Positions 54,819 to 64,000 are shown, counted from the first letter of the stretch. The stretch is 64,000 nucleotides of DNA from Cupriavidus respiraculi (GCF_914271545.1 NZ_CAJZAH010000001.1:62001-126000), one strand, 5' to 3'. The notes: generated by a model not told the origin, from the sequence alone. Program-made: numbers and translations.

Positions 54819-55469
54819 ATGTCCGCTCCCTTGCTCAACCCCGCCGCGCCGCTCGAATTCTGGTTCGAGTTCGGCAGCAACTACTCGTATCCCAGCGTGA
54901 TGCGTATCGAGGCGCTGGCCCAGCGCCATGGCGTCACCGTGGTGTGGAAGCCCTTTTTGCTTGGCCCGGTGTTCCGGTCGCTGGGCTGGCAGACGTCGCC
55001 TTTCGTCGCGCAGCGGGAAAAGGGCGCCTATGTGTGGCGCGACATGGAGCGGCTGTGCGAGCGCTACGCGCTGCCGTGGCGCCGGCCCAGCGCGTTCCCG
55101 CGCCGGGCGCTGCTGCCGATGCGCGTGGCGCTGCTCGGCGCGGACCAGCCGTGGATGGGCAAGTACTGCCGCCGCATGATGCTGCTCAATTTTGCCGAGG
55201 ACCGCGAGATCGATACGCCGGCCGCCGTGGCGCAGGTGCTGGAAGGTATCGGACTGGCCTCCGAACCGTGGATCGAGGCCGCCCAGTCGGCGCTGAACAA
55301 GGAGCGGTTGCGCCGGCAGACCGAACGGGCCCGCGAGCGCGGGATCTTCGGCGCGCCGACCTTCTTCGCGGGAGACGAGATGTTCTGGGGCAATGACCGA
55401 CTGGAGGATGCGCTGGTCTGGGCGGCGAGATCGCGCGGCTGGGGCGGCACCGTCGCGAGCGCTGGATAG
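54819..55469 (+). CDS. DsbA-family 2-hydroxychromene-2-carboxylate isomerase-like protein
   Basis: 216 residues. Thioredoxin-fold kappa-GST type: WFEFGSNYSYPSVMRIE replaces the CxxC with a Ser-containing loop, as in HCCA isomerase. FGAPTFFAGDEMFWGNDRLE is the cis-Pro and late helix signature. These use glutathione to isomerise naphthalene-catabolism intermediates, or act in other GSH reactions. GGAGG before ATG 54819 decides the start. It is coupled with the CmcJ/NvfI gene. Confidence 0.87.
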   Translation: MSAPLLNPAAPLEFWFEFGSNYSYPSVMRIEALAQRHGVTVVWKPFLLGPVFRSLGWQTSPFVAQREKGAYVWRDMERLCERYALPWRRPSAFPRRALLPMRVALLGADQPWMGKYCRRMMLLNFAEDREIDTPAAVAQVLEGIGLASEPWIEAAQSALNKERLRRQTERARERGIFGAPTFFAGDEMFWGNDRLEDALVWAARSRGWGGTVASAG

Positions 55470-55525
55470 CGCGCGGCGCTCCGGCCGAAGTGGACTTCAG
55501 CGGTCGGCGATGACGGCGATGACGA

Positions 55526-55978
55526 CTATGCCGGCTCGCGCAGCGCCTGGTCCAGAACGCCAAGCATCTTGTACCAGGCCGCTTCCACCTGCTCCACCTG
55601 GCCTTCGGCGCCGGCCGGCAGCGTATGCGTCAGTGCCAGCGCGCAGCCATCGGGCGCTGCCTCGATCGTGACGTTGACCCGGGAGTCGCCGGGCTCGCCG
55701 CCGATGGCCCAGGTAAACGTGAGCGCCATCGGCCGATCCAGCCGCAGGTATTCGCCGACATGCTCGATGCGTTCGCCACCCCGCTCCACCAGGAAGGAAA
55801 AGCGCCCACCGACCCACGCATCCCGGTTCAGGTGAACGATGCGTTCCTCGCGCACGGCGGGCCCGAACATCCAGCGCCCGAGCATCGCCGGGTCCAGCCA
55901 GGCGTCGAACAGCCGTTCGGAAGACACCGGGAACGCTTGCTCGACGTGGGCCGCCGGGAGATTGTGCTGGTCGGTCAT
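55526..55978 (-). CDS. SRPBCC (AHSA1-like) domain protein
   Basis: 150 residues. START-like fold with the AHSA1 pattern FPVSSERLFDAWLDPAMLGRW, WVGGRFSFLVER and a late GWxxML-type helix (EAAWYKMLGVLDQAL). Such proteins bind hydrophobic ligands; the bacterial ones are mostly uncharacterised. AAGGAG is well placed before ATG 55978. Confidence 0.87.
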   Translation of the reverse strand: MTDQHNLPAAHVEQAFPVSSERLFDAWLDPAMLGRWMFGPAVREERIVHLNRDAWVGGRFSFLVERGGERIEHVGEYLRLDRPMALTFTWAIGGEPGDSRVNVTIEAAPDGCALALTHTLPAGAEGQVEQVEAAWYKMLGVLDQALREPA

Positions 55979-56058
55979 GCTGGTGCTCCTTGACTGGGTG
56001 AGTGCCTCGGTAAGCCGCATCTTAGACCGCGCGCACACCGCCCGGGCCGTCGCGGCCG

Positions 56059-56919
56059 TCAGAGCTGCCGCGCGTGGTGCCGGATATGGTCCTCGATGAA
56101 CGTCGAGATGAAGTAGTAGCCGTGGTCGTAGCCGGCATGCCGGCGCAGCGTCAGCGGCTGTCCGATCCGGGCGCAGGCCGCCTCGAAGGCTTCCGGGTAG
56201 AGCTGTTCGGCAAGGAATTTGTCGGCCAGTCCCTGATCTACCAGGATGCCGGCCGGGAAGGGCGGGGCCGCTTGCGCCTGCATCAGTGCCGTGGCGTCAT
56301 ACGCTTCCCACGCGGCGCGGTCTTGCTCGCCCAGATAGCGCCCGAATGCCTTGTGTCCCCACGGACAGCGCGTGGGCGCCGCGATGGGCGCGAAGGCCGA
56401 CACCGAACGGAAGCGCTCGGGATGGCGCTGCGCCAGCACCAGCGCGCCATGCCCGCCCATCGAATGGCCGAACACCCCGGTACGCGCCCGATCGACGCCC
56501 AGCTCGGTGGAGACCAGATCGAAGAGTTCGCGCGCCACGTAGCTTTCCATCTTCCAGTGCGCGTTCCAGGGAGCTTGCGTGGCATCGAGGTAGAAGCCGG
56601 CGCCTGCGCCGAAGTCCCACTCGTCCGCCTCGCCGGCGATGCCGGTGTTGCGCGGGCTGGTGTCCGGGGCCACCAGGATCAGGCCATGCTCGGCGGCGAA
56701 GCGCTGGGCGCCCGCCTTGATCATGAACGTTTCCTCGGTGCAGGTCAGGCCCGCGAGGTAGAACAGCGCGGGACACGGCCGGTCCGGCTCCGCCAGCGCC
56801 CGCGGCGGCAGGAAGACCGAGAAGCGCATCGGCAGCCCGATGACGGCCGAGTCGTGCCGGTAGAAGCGCTGCGCGCCGCCGAAGCACCCGTGTTCGCTGA
56901 GCAGTTCCAGCATGGCCAT
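56059..56919 (-). CDS. fghA: S-formylglutathione hydrolase
   Basis: 286 residues. Esterase-D family with FYLAGLTCTEETF, catalytic Ser in FGHSMGGHGAL, the Asp near DQGLADKFL and His in AGYDHGYYF. It hydrolyses S-formylglutathione to formate and glutathione, the second step of GSH-dependent formaldehyde removal. It starts 2 bp after the stop of the frmA-type dehydrogenase, so the two are one operon. ATG 56913, two codons later, is the alternative start. Confidence 0.93.
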   Translation of the reverse strand: MAMLELLSEHGCFGGAQRFYRHDSAVIGLPMRFSVFLPPRALAEPDRPCPALFYLAGLTCTEETFMIKAGAQRFAAEHGLILVAPDTSPRNTGIAGEADEWDFGAGAGFYLDATQAPWNAHWKMESYVARELFDLVSTELGVDRARTGVFGHSMGGHGALVLAQRHPERFRSVSAFAPIAAPTRCPWGHKAFGRYLGEQDRAAWEAYDATALMQAQAAPPFPAGILVDQGLADKFLAEQLYPEAFEAACARIGQPLTLRRHAGYDHGYYFISTFIEDHIRHHARQL

Positions 56920-56921
56920 CC

Positions 56922-58028
56922 TCAGTACAGCACCACCGAGCGGATCGACTCGCCGCGCTTCATCAGGTCGAAGCCTTCGTTGATGCGGTCGAGCGGCAGC
57001 GTGTGCGTGATCAGGTCGTCGATATTGAGCTTGCCTTCCATGTACCAGTCGACGATCTTGGGCACGTCCGTGCGCCCGCGCGCGCCGCCGAAGGCCGAGC
57101 CCTTCCACTCGCGTCCGGTGACGAGCTGGAACGGGCGGGTGGAGATCTCCGCCCCGGCCTCCGCCACGCCGATGATGATGGACTTGCCCCAGCCCTTGTG
57201 GCAGCACTCCAGTGCCTGGCGCATGACCTTGGTATTGCCGATGCATTCGAACGAATAGTCGGCGCCGCCGTCGGTCAGCTGCACGATATGGTCGACCACG
57301 TTCTCGACTTCGTTCGGGTTGATGAAATGGGTCATGCCGAACTTGCGCGCCATGGCCTCGCGCGCCGGGTTCAGATCCACGCCGATGATCTTGTCCGCGC
57401 CGACCATCTTCGCCGCCTGGATCACGTTCAGGCCGATGCCGCCCAGGCCGAACACCACGACGTTGGCGCCGGCTTCGACCTTGGCGGTAAACAGGACCGC
57501 GCCCACGCCGGTCGTCACGCCGCAGCCGATATAGCAGACCTTGTCGAACGGGGCATCGTCGCGGATCTTCGCCAGCGCGATCTCCGGCACCACGATGTGG
57601 TTGGCGAAGGTCGAGGTGCCCATGTAGTGGAAGATGGGCTTGCCGCCGATGGAGAAGCGCGAGGTGCCATCCGGCATCAGGCCCTTGCCCTGCGTGGCGC
57701 GGATCGCCTGGCACAGGTTGGTCTTGCGCGACAGGCAGAACTTGCACTGGCGGCATTCGGGCGTGTACAGGGGGATCACGTGATCGCCGGGCTTGAGCGA
57801 GGTCACGCCCGGGCCCACGTCGGTGACGATGCCCGCGCCTTCGTGGCCCAGGATCGCGGGGAAGATGCCTTCCGGGTCGGCGCCCGAGAGGGTGTAGTAG
57901 TCGGTGTGGCAGATACCGGTGGCCTTGACTTCCACCAGCACTTCGCCGGCGCGCGGGCCGTCCAGTTCGACGTCTTCGATGGTGAGGGGAGCACCGGCCT
58001 TCCACGCGATGGCGGCTTTGGTTTTCAT
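56922..58028 (-). CDS. frmA: S-(hydroxymethyl)glutathione dehydrogenase / class III alcohol dehydrogenase
   Basis: 368 residues. Zinc-dependent MDR: catalytic-zinc ligands in TGICHTDYYTLSG and GHEGAGIV, structural-zinc cysteines in PECRQCKFCLSRKTNLC, and the NAD motif VFGLGGIGLNVIQ. The whole sequence follows the class III pattern. It oxidises S-hydroxymethylglutathione with NAD; also reduces S-nitrosoglutathione. AAGGA before ATG 58028. Operon with fghA downstream. Confidence 0.95.
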   Translation of the reverse strand: MKTKAAIAWKAGAPLTIEDVELDGPRAGEVLVEVKATGICHTDYYTLSGADPEGIFPAILGHEGAGIVTDVGPGVTSLKPGDHVIPLYTPECRQCKFCLSRKTNLCQAIRATQGKGLMPDGTSRFSIGGKPIFHYMGTSTFANHIVVPEIALAKIRDDAPFDKVCYIGCGVTTGVGAVLFTAKVEAGANVVVFGLGGIGLNVIQAAKMVGADKIIGVDLNPAREAMARKFGMTHFINPNEVENVVDHIVQLTDGGADYSFECIGNTKVMRQALECCHKGWGKSIIIGVAEAGAEISTRPFQLVTGREWKGSAFGGARGRTDVPKIVDWYMEGKLNIDDLITHTLPLDRINEGFDLMKRGESIRSVVLY

Positions 58029-58287
58029 CTTGATATTCCTTGGATAGCGGCGCGCGGGGCTGCGCCCGCGGCGTTGTCGTCGTGCCGGCATGGCCGGTCC
58101 GTCCCATGGGCCGCATTCTAACCGCCGGCAGGGCGCGGCGGAACCCGATGCCGGTATGCGGCACGGTGCGCGAGCCATCGCGCCATCCTGCGGCGTTCGC
58201 GAATGCGGAAGCCATGGCGAGTTTGGACAGCGCGCCGATGGACGCGGGCCCAGACTCGCCAGCTTCCCTCTCATCCCTGTCGCTACC

Positions 58288-59661
58288 ATGCCCGCCTCTC
58301 CCGATATCGCGCCTCCCGCCGATCGTTTCGCCTTTCTTTCCGCCGACGCCACCGTCGCCAGCCCGGGGCCCAAGATGGCGCTTCCCACGGATGCGGCACA
58401 GGCCAGTCACGATCCTGTGACCGCCGACCTCCATCCCCATGCCAAGGCCTGGCGAGGCGCCAGGGACTGGCTGGCACGGCTCGAAGATTCACTGATCGAG
58501 GAGGCAGCGGAGAATGCGGCGTCGTGGTGTCTGCGCCAGCGTCTGCATGCCTGCACCAGTGCACTCGTGGAAGTGGAAACCGCTGCGCGCGCCCTCAAGG
58601 CAACGCAGGACAGCGCCGGCTTGCCCGCCAGCACCAGGAGCAGGAACGCGATCGCGGATCGGGAGCGGGACGTCCAGCATGCCTGCACCGAGGCGTTCGC
58701 TGCGCTCCAGACGCTCGCCATGGCGATCGAACTGCACGACGAGGCGATGGCGCCCGGCAAGACGAAGATCGGTATCCATGCCGTCCTGAGCGCGGCAGCG
58801 TTGATCGTGCTGGGCGTGGCGCTGTTCGCCACCAGTGGCGTGGCGCTCGTCGTACTCGCGGCGCTGGCCGGCTTTGCGGTGTTGAACGGCGCCTGCGCCG
58901 GTGCCGAGGTAGTCCGGGCCGCGCTGGAAAATCCCCGCGACACGGGCGGCTTCGAGGACGTTCGGGCTGCGCTGCTGGGGCAGATCGAGAGGCTGTCGTG
59001 GAAGCCCGCCACCGGGCAGGCGGTCGCATCGGACGAGCCGAGCGTGCCGCCCCCTGTGCCAGTGGAAGACGCGCCAGTGACAGACGCGCCAACGACAAAC
59101 GCGCAAGCCCCCGCGCCGTTCGTCTTTCCCGAGATCGGGTCGGGTGCCGATATCGTGCGGCTGCTGGCGGCCATCGACCCACGGCTTCCAGCAAAAGCCA
59201 GGGCAGACATCCTGAACAGGGTGCGTTTCGCGGCGACGACTTGCCTGCCCATCGAGGAACTGCACGACGCCGCGCAGGCGGTGCTGGCCAGCATCGCAAC
59301 GTTGCCGGAACAGGAGCGGCTCCGCCTGCTGCCCGGGTTTGCCTACGGGTGTTGCCGCGAGATCGGCTCCGGCGGAAACCGGACGCGCGAGGGCGATGAA
59401 CTGCTGCTCGCCACGCTGCGCGGCATCCTGGACAGCATCGGCCAACTGAGGCCGGCCGATCGCGTCAGCGCGCTGGTGGGCCTGCACGCCGGTTCGCGGC
59501 TCATCTACGGATGGGTGCGCGAGCAGTCCGTGCCGTTGCTCGAAGCGCTGAAGGCGTCGTTGCCTCCCGCCTACCGCGACAGCCTGCAGCGCAGCCTGGA
59601 CGACTACGTGCCAGACGACTATGGCTACGCGCGCGGGTACGACCAGCGCTATGGCGTCTGA
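58288..59661 (+). CDS. Two-TM protein of unknown function
   Basis: 457 residues. The N-terminal 45 are Ala/Ser/Pro-rich (MPASPDIAPPADRFAFLS), then a helical region, and two closely spaced hydrophobic helices at about residues 169-213 (AVLSAAALIVLGVALFATSG and the next). A Pro/Val/Thr-rich linker (about 245-285) and a helical C-terminal domain follow, ending in a Tyr-rich tail (DDYGYARGYDQRYGV). No known domain. The start is like that of the giant ankyrin protein, and neither has a Shine-Dalgarno. The last 13 bp overlap the convergent hydrolase gene. Two-helix hairpins of this kind are seen in translocated effectors and in some toxins; this is only a possibility. Confidence 0.7.
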   Translation: MPASPDIAPPADRFAFLSADATVASPGPKMALPTDAAQASHDPVTADLHPHAKAWRGARDWLARLEDSLIEEAAENAASWCLRQRLHACTSALVEVETAARALKATQDSAGLPASTRSRNAIADRERDVQHACTEAFAALQTLAMAIELHDEAMAPGKTKIGIHAVLSAAALIVLGVALFATSGVALVVLAALAGFAVLNGACAGAEVVRAALENPRDTGGFEDVRAALLGQIERLSWKPATGQAVASDEPSVPPPVPVEDAPVTDAPTTNAQAPAPFVFPEIGSGADIVRLLAAIDPRLPAKARADILNRVRFAATTCLPIEELHDAAQAVLASIATLPEQERLRLLPGFAYGCCREIGSGGNRTREGDELLLATLRGILDSIGQLRPADRVSALVGLHAGSRLIYGWVREQSVPLLEALKASLPPAYRDSLQRSLDDYVPDDYGYARGYDQRYGV

Positions 59662-60554
59662 GCCGATCGTCCGGATGCCACGAAGCCCAGTGCCTCGCGC
59701 CACCAGGCGTCGTCCACGCGCGTGATCCAGTCGTTGTGCTCGGCGGCCGCCACGCGCGTCAGCCGCTTGGGGTCGCCCAGCGCTTCGTACAGGGCCACAC
59801 CGAAACGGGCCGGCACGATGCTGTCCCGCTCCGCCACTACCACGAGCACCGGCTTGCCGAACGAAGCCAGGTGCGCCGCGCTGTCGTAGCGGTCGCGCAG
59901 CAACCACGACACCGGCAGCCACGGATAGTGATGCGCAGCAATGTGCCGGAGGCTGTCCCACGGCGTGATCAGCATGAGGCCCGCCGTCTCGTCGCGCCGC
60001 CGCGCGGCGGCAGCAGCCGCCACGCCTGCACCCAGCGATTCCCCGATGACGAGCACCGGCGCGCCGAACTCGCGGTGTGCGGCGGCAATCGTCCCGGCCG
60101 CGTCCGCGACGAGGCTTTCCTCGCCCAGCGCGCCGTCGCGCGGACCGTAGCCGGGATACTCCGCGAGGATCACACGCAGCCCCAGCCGCGTGAGGGTGGT
60201 GGCGTAGATCGCGCGGTGGCCGGCGTGCCCGGCATTGCCGTGGAAGACGATGGCGGTGCCCAGCACGGGCCCGGCGGGTTCCGCGATCAGGCCACGGAAG
60301 TCGGACGCCGAGGGCCACGCGCGCAGGCCGCCGGATGCCAGCCGTTCGATGCCGGCCTTTTCGGGAAAGTACAGGAAGTGGTTCTGCAGCATGGCAATGG
60401 CGCGGTTCGTGGCAAGGCTGGCGATGGCGAACACGAGCAGCGCGGCCAGGCGGTGAAGTGCTCGCGGGGCAGGGCGGCATAACCGATGTCCTTCCAGTCC
60501 GCGCCGCGCGGCCGGCGCCTGGCACCGCGTGCCCTGACCGATGGCTTGCTCCAT
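59649..60554 (-). CDS. Membrane-anchored alpha/beta hydrolase (Bem46/YfhR-like)
   Basis: About 301 residues from ATG 60554 (GAGGGGAAGG upstream), though homologues usually start nearer residue 35-40, so GTG 60434 is possible. A hydrophobic N-terminal anchor (LAALLVFAIASLA) comes before the LQNHFLYFPEK start typical for this family. Then AIVFHGNAGHAGHR (oxyanion), VIGESLGAGVA (Ser) and a late VVVAERDSIVP (Asp) with AEHNDW (His). Envelope-associated hydrolase of unknown substrate. Confidence 0.78.
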   Translation of the reverse strand: MEQAIGQGTRCQAPAARRGLEGHRLCRPAPRALHRLAALLVFAIASLATNRAIAMLQNHFLYFPEKAGIERLASGGLRAWPSASDFRGLIAEPAGPVLGTAIVFHGNAGHAGHRAIYATTLTRLGLRVILAEYPGYGPRDGALGEESLVADAAGTIAAAHREFGAPVLVIGESLGAGVAAAAAARRRDETAGLMLITPWDSLRHIAAHHYPWLPVSWLLRDRYDSAAHLASFGKPVLVVVAERDSIVPARFGVALYEALGDPKRLTRVAAAEHNDWITRVDDAWWREALGFVASGRSAQTP

Positions 60555-60893
60555 CCCTTCCCCTCGCTGGCCGAGACGGCCGCTTCCTCTCCGCGCATTG
60601 TCCTGCCGCGGCACCCGCCGAAGCAACCCTCGCCCCACGTTCCCTCCCGAAGCACGCTTCGGTTTTCCCTTCGCGCGCAGCCTTCGCCCCGAAAGCCGCT
60701 TCGGGCCACACGGTTCGCCAATGGCCGCGCCAGCGCGCCAACACCGTGGCCCGAAACGCCGCGCATGCCAGTGCCGGCAAGGGTTTGCGGCGGGCCGGCA
60801 CAGGCCCGGGCCGGTGGCGGCACGGCTGATGCTTAGTGGCGTCCAGGCGGGGCGGCAAGCCCCACGGCAGCGGGAACCGGACAGGAGGCCAAC
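60555..60893. other. Intergenic region before the EF-rich cluster
   Basis: 339 bp. It holds a perfect hairpin CCGAAG-CACG-CTTCGG with TTTT (60647-60666), a terminator form on the plus strand but with no plus-strand gene just before it, and a GAAAGCCGCTTCGGG near-repeat at 60691. It probably contains the promoter for the gene at 60894, though no good -35/-10 pair was found. Confidence 0.4.
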
Positions 60894-61667
60894 GTGCGCA
60901 ACGATGACGAAGGGGATCTGTCGGTGTTCGACAGTGAGAGCGAATTCGAAGACCAGGAAACCGATGCCTTCGAGTTCGAGTTCGAGTCGGGCGGCGACGG
61001 GCAGCAGTTCGAGGACGCCGGCGAAATGGACGAGACCGAGGAAATGGAGCTGGCCGCCGAACTGCTCGAAGTGAGCGACGAGGAGGAACTGGACCAGTTC
61101 ATCGGCAAGCTCATCAAGCGGGCGGGCCGGGCGGTCGGGCACGTGGTTCGCTCCGACGCCGGGCGCGTGCTGGGCCGCATGGTCAAGTCCGCCGCGCGCA
61201 AGGCACTGCCCATGCTGGGCGCCGCGGCCGGCGGGCTGGTCGGCGGCGCCGCGGGCAGCAAGGTGGGCGGACAGCTCGCCGCCCGCGCCGGCAGCCTGTT
61301 CGGGTTGGAGCTCGAGGGTCTCAGCCGCGAGGACCAGGAGTTCGAAGTCGCGCGCCGCGTGGTGCGCTACGCCGATGCCGCGGTGCGCAAGCTGGCCTCG
61401 GCACAGGGTGCGGGCGATCCGGCGCAGGCCGCCAGGGCCGCCGCGCTCGCGGCGGCAAAGCGCCATGCCCCGGGCCTGCGCGGCCCTGTCACTCCCTCGT
61501 CCGGCGCCGGCCAGTGCCCCAACTGCGGTGGCTCGACGCGCGGCGGCGGCTGCGGCTGCAAGGGCTCGCAAGGGTGCTCCTGCGGAGGCGGCAAGGGCGC
61601 CGGCGGCCGCTGGATCACGCGCGGCCGCCACATCGTGCTGCTTGGCGCCGCCGGCGAGCCGCGCTAG
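60894..61667 (+). CDS. EF-rich acidic paralog 1 with Cys-rich insert
   Basis: 257 residues from GTG 60894 (AGGAGG upstream). Residues 1-65 are acidic with EF/FE repeats (FEFEFESGGDG). A core of about 52-190 has EEELDQFIGKLIKRAG, an Ala/Gly-rich stretch (LPMLGAAAGGLVGG) and LSREDQEFEVARRVVRYA, all shared with the next gene. Residues about 207-235 carry Cys-x2-Cys then CGC and CSC (zinc-ribbon or metal-binding type). The end is GRWITRGRHIVLLG. No signal peptide. Family not recognised by name; the acidic tail plus amphipathic core suggests an assembly, membrane-active or cargo protein. Confidence 0.85.
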   Translation: MRNDDEGDLSVFDSESEFEDQETDAFEFEFESGGDGQQFEDAGEMDETEEMELAAELLEVSDEEELDQFIGKLIKRAGRAVGHVVRSDAGRVLGRMVKSAARKALPMLGAAAGGLVGGAAGSKVGGQLAARAGSLFGLELEGLSREDQEFEVARRVVRYADAAVRKLASAQGAGDPAQAARAAALAAAKRHAPGLRGPVTPSSGAGQCPNCGGSTRGGGCGCKGSQGCSCGGGKGAGGRWITRGRHIVLLGAAGEPR

Positions 61668-61759
61668 CGGCCAGGCCAGGGCGGCAGCACACCCCGACAG
61701 ATTCCCGCCGATGCACGCCATTGCATCGGCACGACGAACGAGTGGAACAGGAGAACGCC

Positions 61760-62500
<741 letters not shown>

Positions 62501-62507
62501 CGTCGCC

Positions 62508-63866
62508 ATGTCCGCCGCCATGCCTGCCGCCGCGTCCGCCGCCATGTCCATCCACTCGCTCTCCACCTGGATGCTCGCGCAGGAAGCGCGCGGGCTGCTC
62601 ACACGCCTGGAGCGCGTCAAGCCCTTCGCGCTGGACGAGGCGATGGTGCCGGCGGCCGGGCTGACGCCGGCCGCGCTGCTCGGCGTGGAGCGCTACCTGT
62701 TCAAGGGGCGCCGCGAGCTGCGCGCACGGATGCTTGCCTATCTGGCATGGTTGCACAGCCCCGAGGGACGGCGCGCGGGCCCGGAGCAGGCCCAGCATCG
62801 GCTCACCTTCCTGCGCCTGCGCTTCAACATGGTGCTGTCCCAGTTCGACCTGTTCGCCGACGTCATCACGCAGCGCAGCCAGGCCGAAGTGGGCGTCTGG
62901 CTGGCGGGCCTGGACGAGGTCGCCGCGGATGCGCTGCGCCTGCCGGACTATTTCGCCTCGCCGCCTGTCGTCTGCTATCTGGACCGCGGCGCGGGCGCGG
63001 CCATCCGCCGGGCCCGCACACGGCTGCCCGGCGGTGGCGAGAATCCCGTGGCCATCATCCGCGTGCCGCGCGAACGCATGGTCGGCAGCGGCATCGCCTC
63101 GTCGCTGATCCACGAGGTCGGGCATCAGGGCGTGGCGCTGCTGGACCTGATTGCCTCGCTGCGGCCGGTGCTCAAGGGCATGGCCGTGGATGCCGGCGAG
63201 CACGGCGTGGCGTGGCAGCTGTGGGAGCGCTGGATCTCCGAGATCCTTGCGGATTTCTGGTCGGTGGCCCGGGTGGGAATCGCCTCCACGGTGGGGCTGA
63301 TCGCGGTGGTCAGCCTGCCGCGCGTGTTCGTGTTCCGCACCGGCGCCGAGGATCCGCATCCCATTCCATGGGTGCGCGTGCAGCTGTCCTGCGCGATGGG
63401 CAACGCGCTGTATCCGCATCCGCAATGGGGGCGGCTGGCCGCCGTGTGGGAAGCGCTCTATCCGCTCGACGGCCTGGACGAGGACAAGCGCCGGCTGCTG
63501 TCGCTGCTGCGCGCCACCATGCCCGGCTTCATCGCGCTGCTGGTCAACCATCGGCCGCCCGCGCTGCGCGGCAAATCGCTGGCGCAGGTGATGGCGACCG
63601 ACCAGCGCCAGCCGTCGCGCCTGAACGCCTACTGGCGCGCGTGGCGCCGCGCGCCGGAGCAGATGCGCCGCGCGCCCCCCTCGCTGGCATTCGCGGTGAT
63701 CGGCCAGGCCAAGGCCCATGCATTGATCACGCCGGAACAGGAAAGCCGACTGCTGAGCCGGCTGCTGACGCAATGGGCGCTGCGCAGCACCTTCGCCAGC
63801 GCCCGCGCCTCCATCGTGCAGCCGGCGCTGCCGCTGGCCGTCGTCCGATCCGCCCCTTCCGTCTAA
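62508..63866 (+). CDS. HExxH protein, predicted metalloprotease-like, unknown family
   Basis: 452 residues. ATG 62508 starts 7 bp after paralog 2 ends; no Shine-Dalgarno, so coupling is likely (ATG 62544 is an alternative). HEVGHQ at residues 202-207 is an HExxH motif, with ISEILADFW giving Glu 245 and Asp 249, the kind of distance seen for a third ligand in gluzincins. A hydrophobic stretch (VARVGIASTVGLIAVVSLP) follows. The C-terminal 150 residues are helical (MATDQRQPSRLNAYWRAWRR). No signal peptide. Whether it is an active protease is not known; the Gly before the second His fits active enzymes. Confidence 0.75.
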   Translation: MSAAMPAAASAAMSIHSLSTWMLAQEARGLLTRLERVKPFALDEAMVPAAGLTPAALLGVERYLFKGRRELRARMLAYLAWLHSPEGRRAGPEQAQHRLTFLRLRFNMVLSQFDLFADVITQRSQAEVGVWLAGLDEVAADALRLPDYFASPPVVCYLDRGAGAAIRRARTRLPGGGENPVAIIRVPRERMVGSGIASSLIHEVGHQGVALLDLIASLRPVLKGMAVDAGEHGVAWQLWERWISEILADFWSVARVGIASTVGLIAVVSLPRVFVFRTGAEDPHPIPWVRVQLSCAMGNALYPHPQWGRLAAVWEALYPLDGLDEDKRRLLSLLRATMPGFIALLVNHRPPALRGKSLAQVMATDQRQPSRLNAYWRAWRRAPEQMRRAPPSLAFAVIGQAKAHALITPEQESRLLSRLLTQWALRSTFASARASIVQPALPLAVVRSAPSV

Positions 63867-63888
63867 CCGTATCAGCCGGAGTCCCGTC

Positions 63889-64000
63889 ATGAGCAAGATG
63901 AAAATCGAGTACGAACCCAAGGAAGTGACCGAAGGCATGATCGTCCAGCTCTCGGCCACGCCCCCCGCGGATGGCAGCAAGTTCCAGTACACGTACCGCT
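63889..64000 (+). CDS. Start of a further cluster gene (partial)
   Basis: ATG 63889 with GGAG upstream encodes at least 37 residues (MSKMKIEYEPKEVTEGMIVQ, then an alternating strand pattern), then the window ends. It begins 22 bp after the HExxH gene, so probably belongs to the same operon. The visible part looks like a beta-rich, Ig-like start; nothing more can be said. Confidence 0.6.
   Translation, partial: MSKMKIEYEPKEVTEGMIVQLSATPPADGSKFQYTYR

Noticed and set aside
56059-58440. Single 793-codon minus-strand frame covering both fghA and the frmA region
   Set aside because: Only its last 286 codons (fghA) are real; the rest is an out-of-frame reading of the frmA coding region.
60647-60666. 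Hairpin CCGAAG-CACG-CTTCGG with TTTT, looking like an intrinsic terminator
   Set aside because: It points in the plus direction but no plus-strand gene ends nearby; recorded only as part of the intergenic region.

Overview
The window looks like chromosomal DNA of a Burkholderiaceae beta-proteobacterium, most like Cupriavidus or Ralstonia. The evidence is a very GC-rich sequence with strong third-position bias, a Bug-type (tripartite tricarboxylate family) binding protein, AlaC, YbaL, an FrmA/FghA pair, long GGDEF and autotransporter genes, and many short conserved unknowns. I saw no rRNA, tRNA, CRISPR array, insertion sequence or phage gene. Genus is inferred from gene families, not from a marker gene.

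Layout. 1-3044: the end of a SpoIIE-type phosphatase gene, overlapping a histidine kinase that overlaps a hybrid kinase. 3073-9257: SDR dehydrogenase, thiolase and a HutC-type GntR regulator on the minus strand, divergent from a Bug binding protein, an ornithine-cyclodeaminase-like enzyme and a PhnD-like protein; two GntR-type operators lie in the divergent gap. 9285-15404: a lipocalin and a very long autotransporter. 15435-21102: mostly short or housekeeping genes, ending in a cNMP-binding/thioredoxin-reductase-like fusion. 21295-22938: a small regulon with a secreted protein built of DPYTDGAR-like units, two tiny ORFs and a TetR regulator, tied together by three copies of one 18-bp operator. 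23102-28096: diguanylate cyclase, LysE exporter, and a tight LysR / M14 peptidase / hydrolase unit. 28215-32727: phospholipase C, small lipoprotein and phosphodiesterase-like lipoprotein behind a possible Pho box. 33023-37075: TetR/MFS, histidine phosphatase and a PLP amino-acid aldolase. 37353-43622: AI-2E transporter, a metal-sensing PadR (YqjI-like) with a siderophore reductase (YqjH-like), AlaC and a YbaL antiporter. 43909-48332: a glycosyltransferase, a GtrA/GT-C-like fusion and a second diguanylate cyclase. 48503-59661: a giant ankyrin-containing unknown, a LysR-CmcJ/NvfI-DsbA-like group, SRPBCC, formaldehyde detoxification (frmA, fghA) and a two-TM unknown. 59649-64000: an alpha/beta hydrolase, then a cluster of two paralogous EF-rich acidic proteins, an HExxH protein and the start of another gene, running off the window.

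The strongest candidate for an undescribed system is the EF-rich paralog / HExxH cluster from 60894 to the right edge. Next are the DPYTDGAR-repeat/TetR regulon and the giant ankyrin protein. All gene starts are judged by eye from start codons, Shine-Dalgarno matches and coding character.
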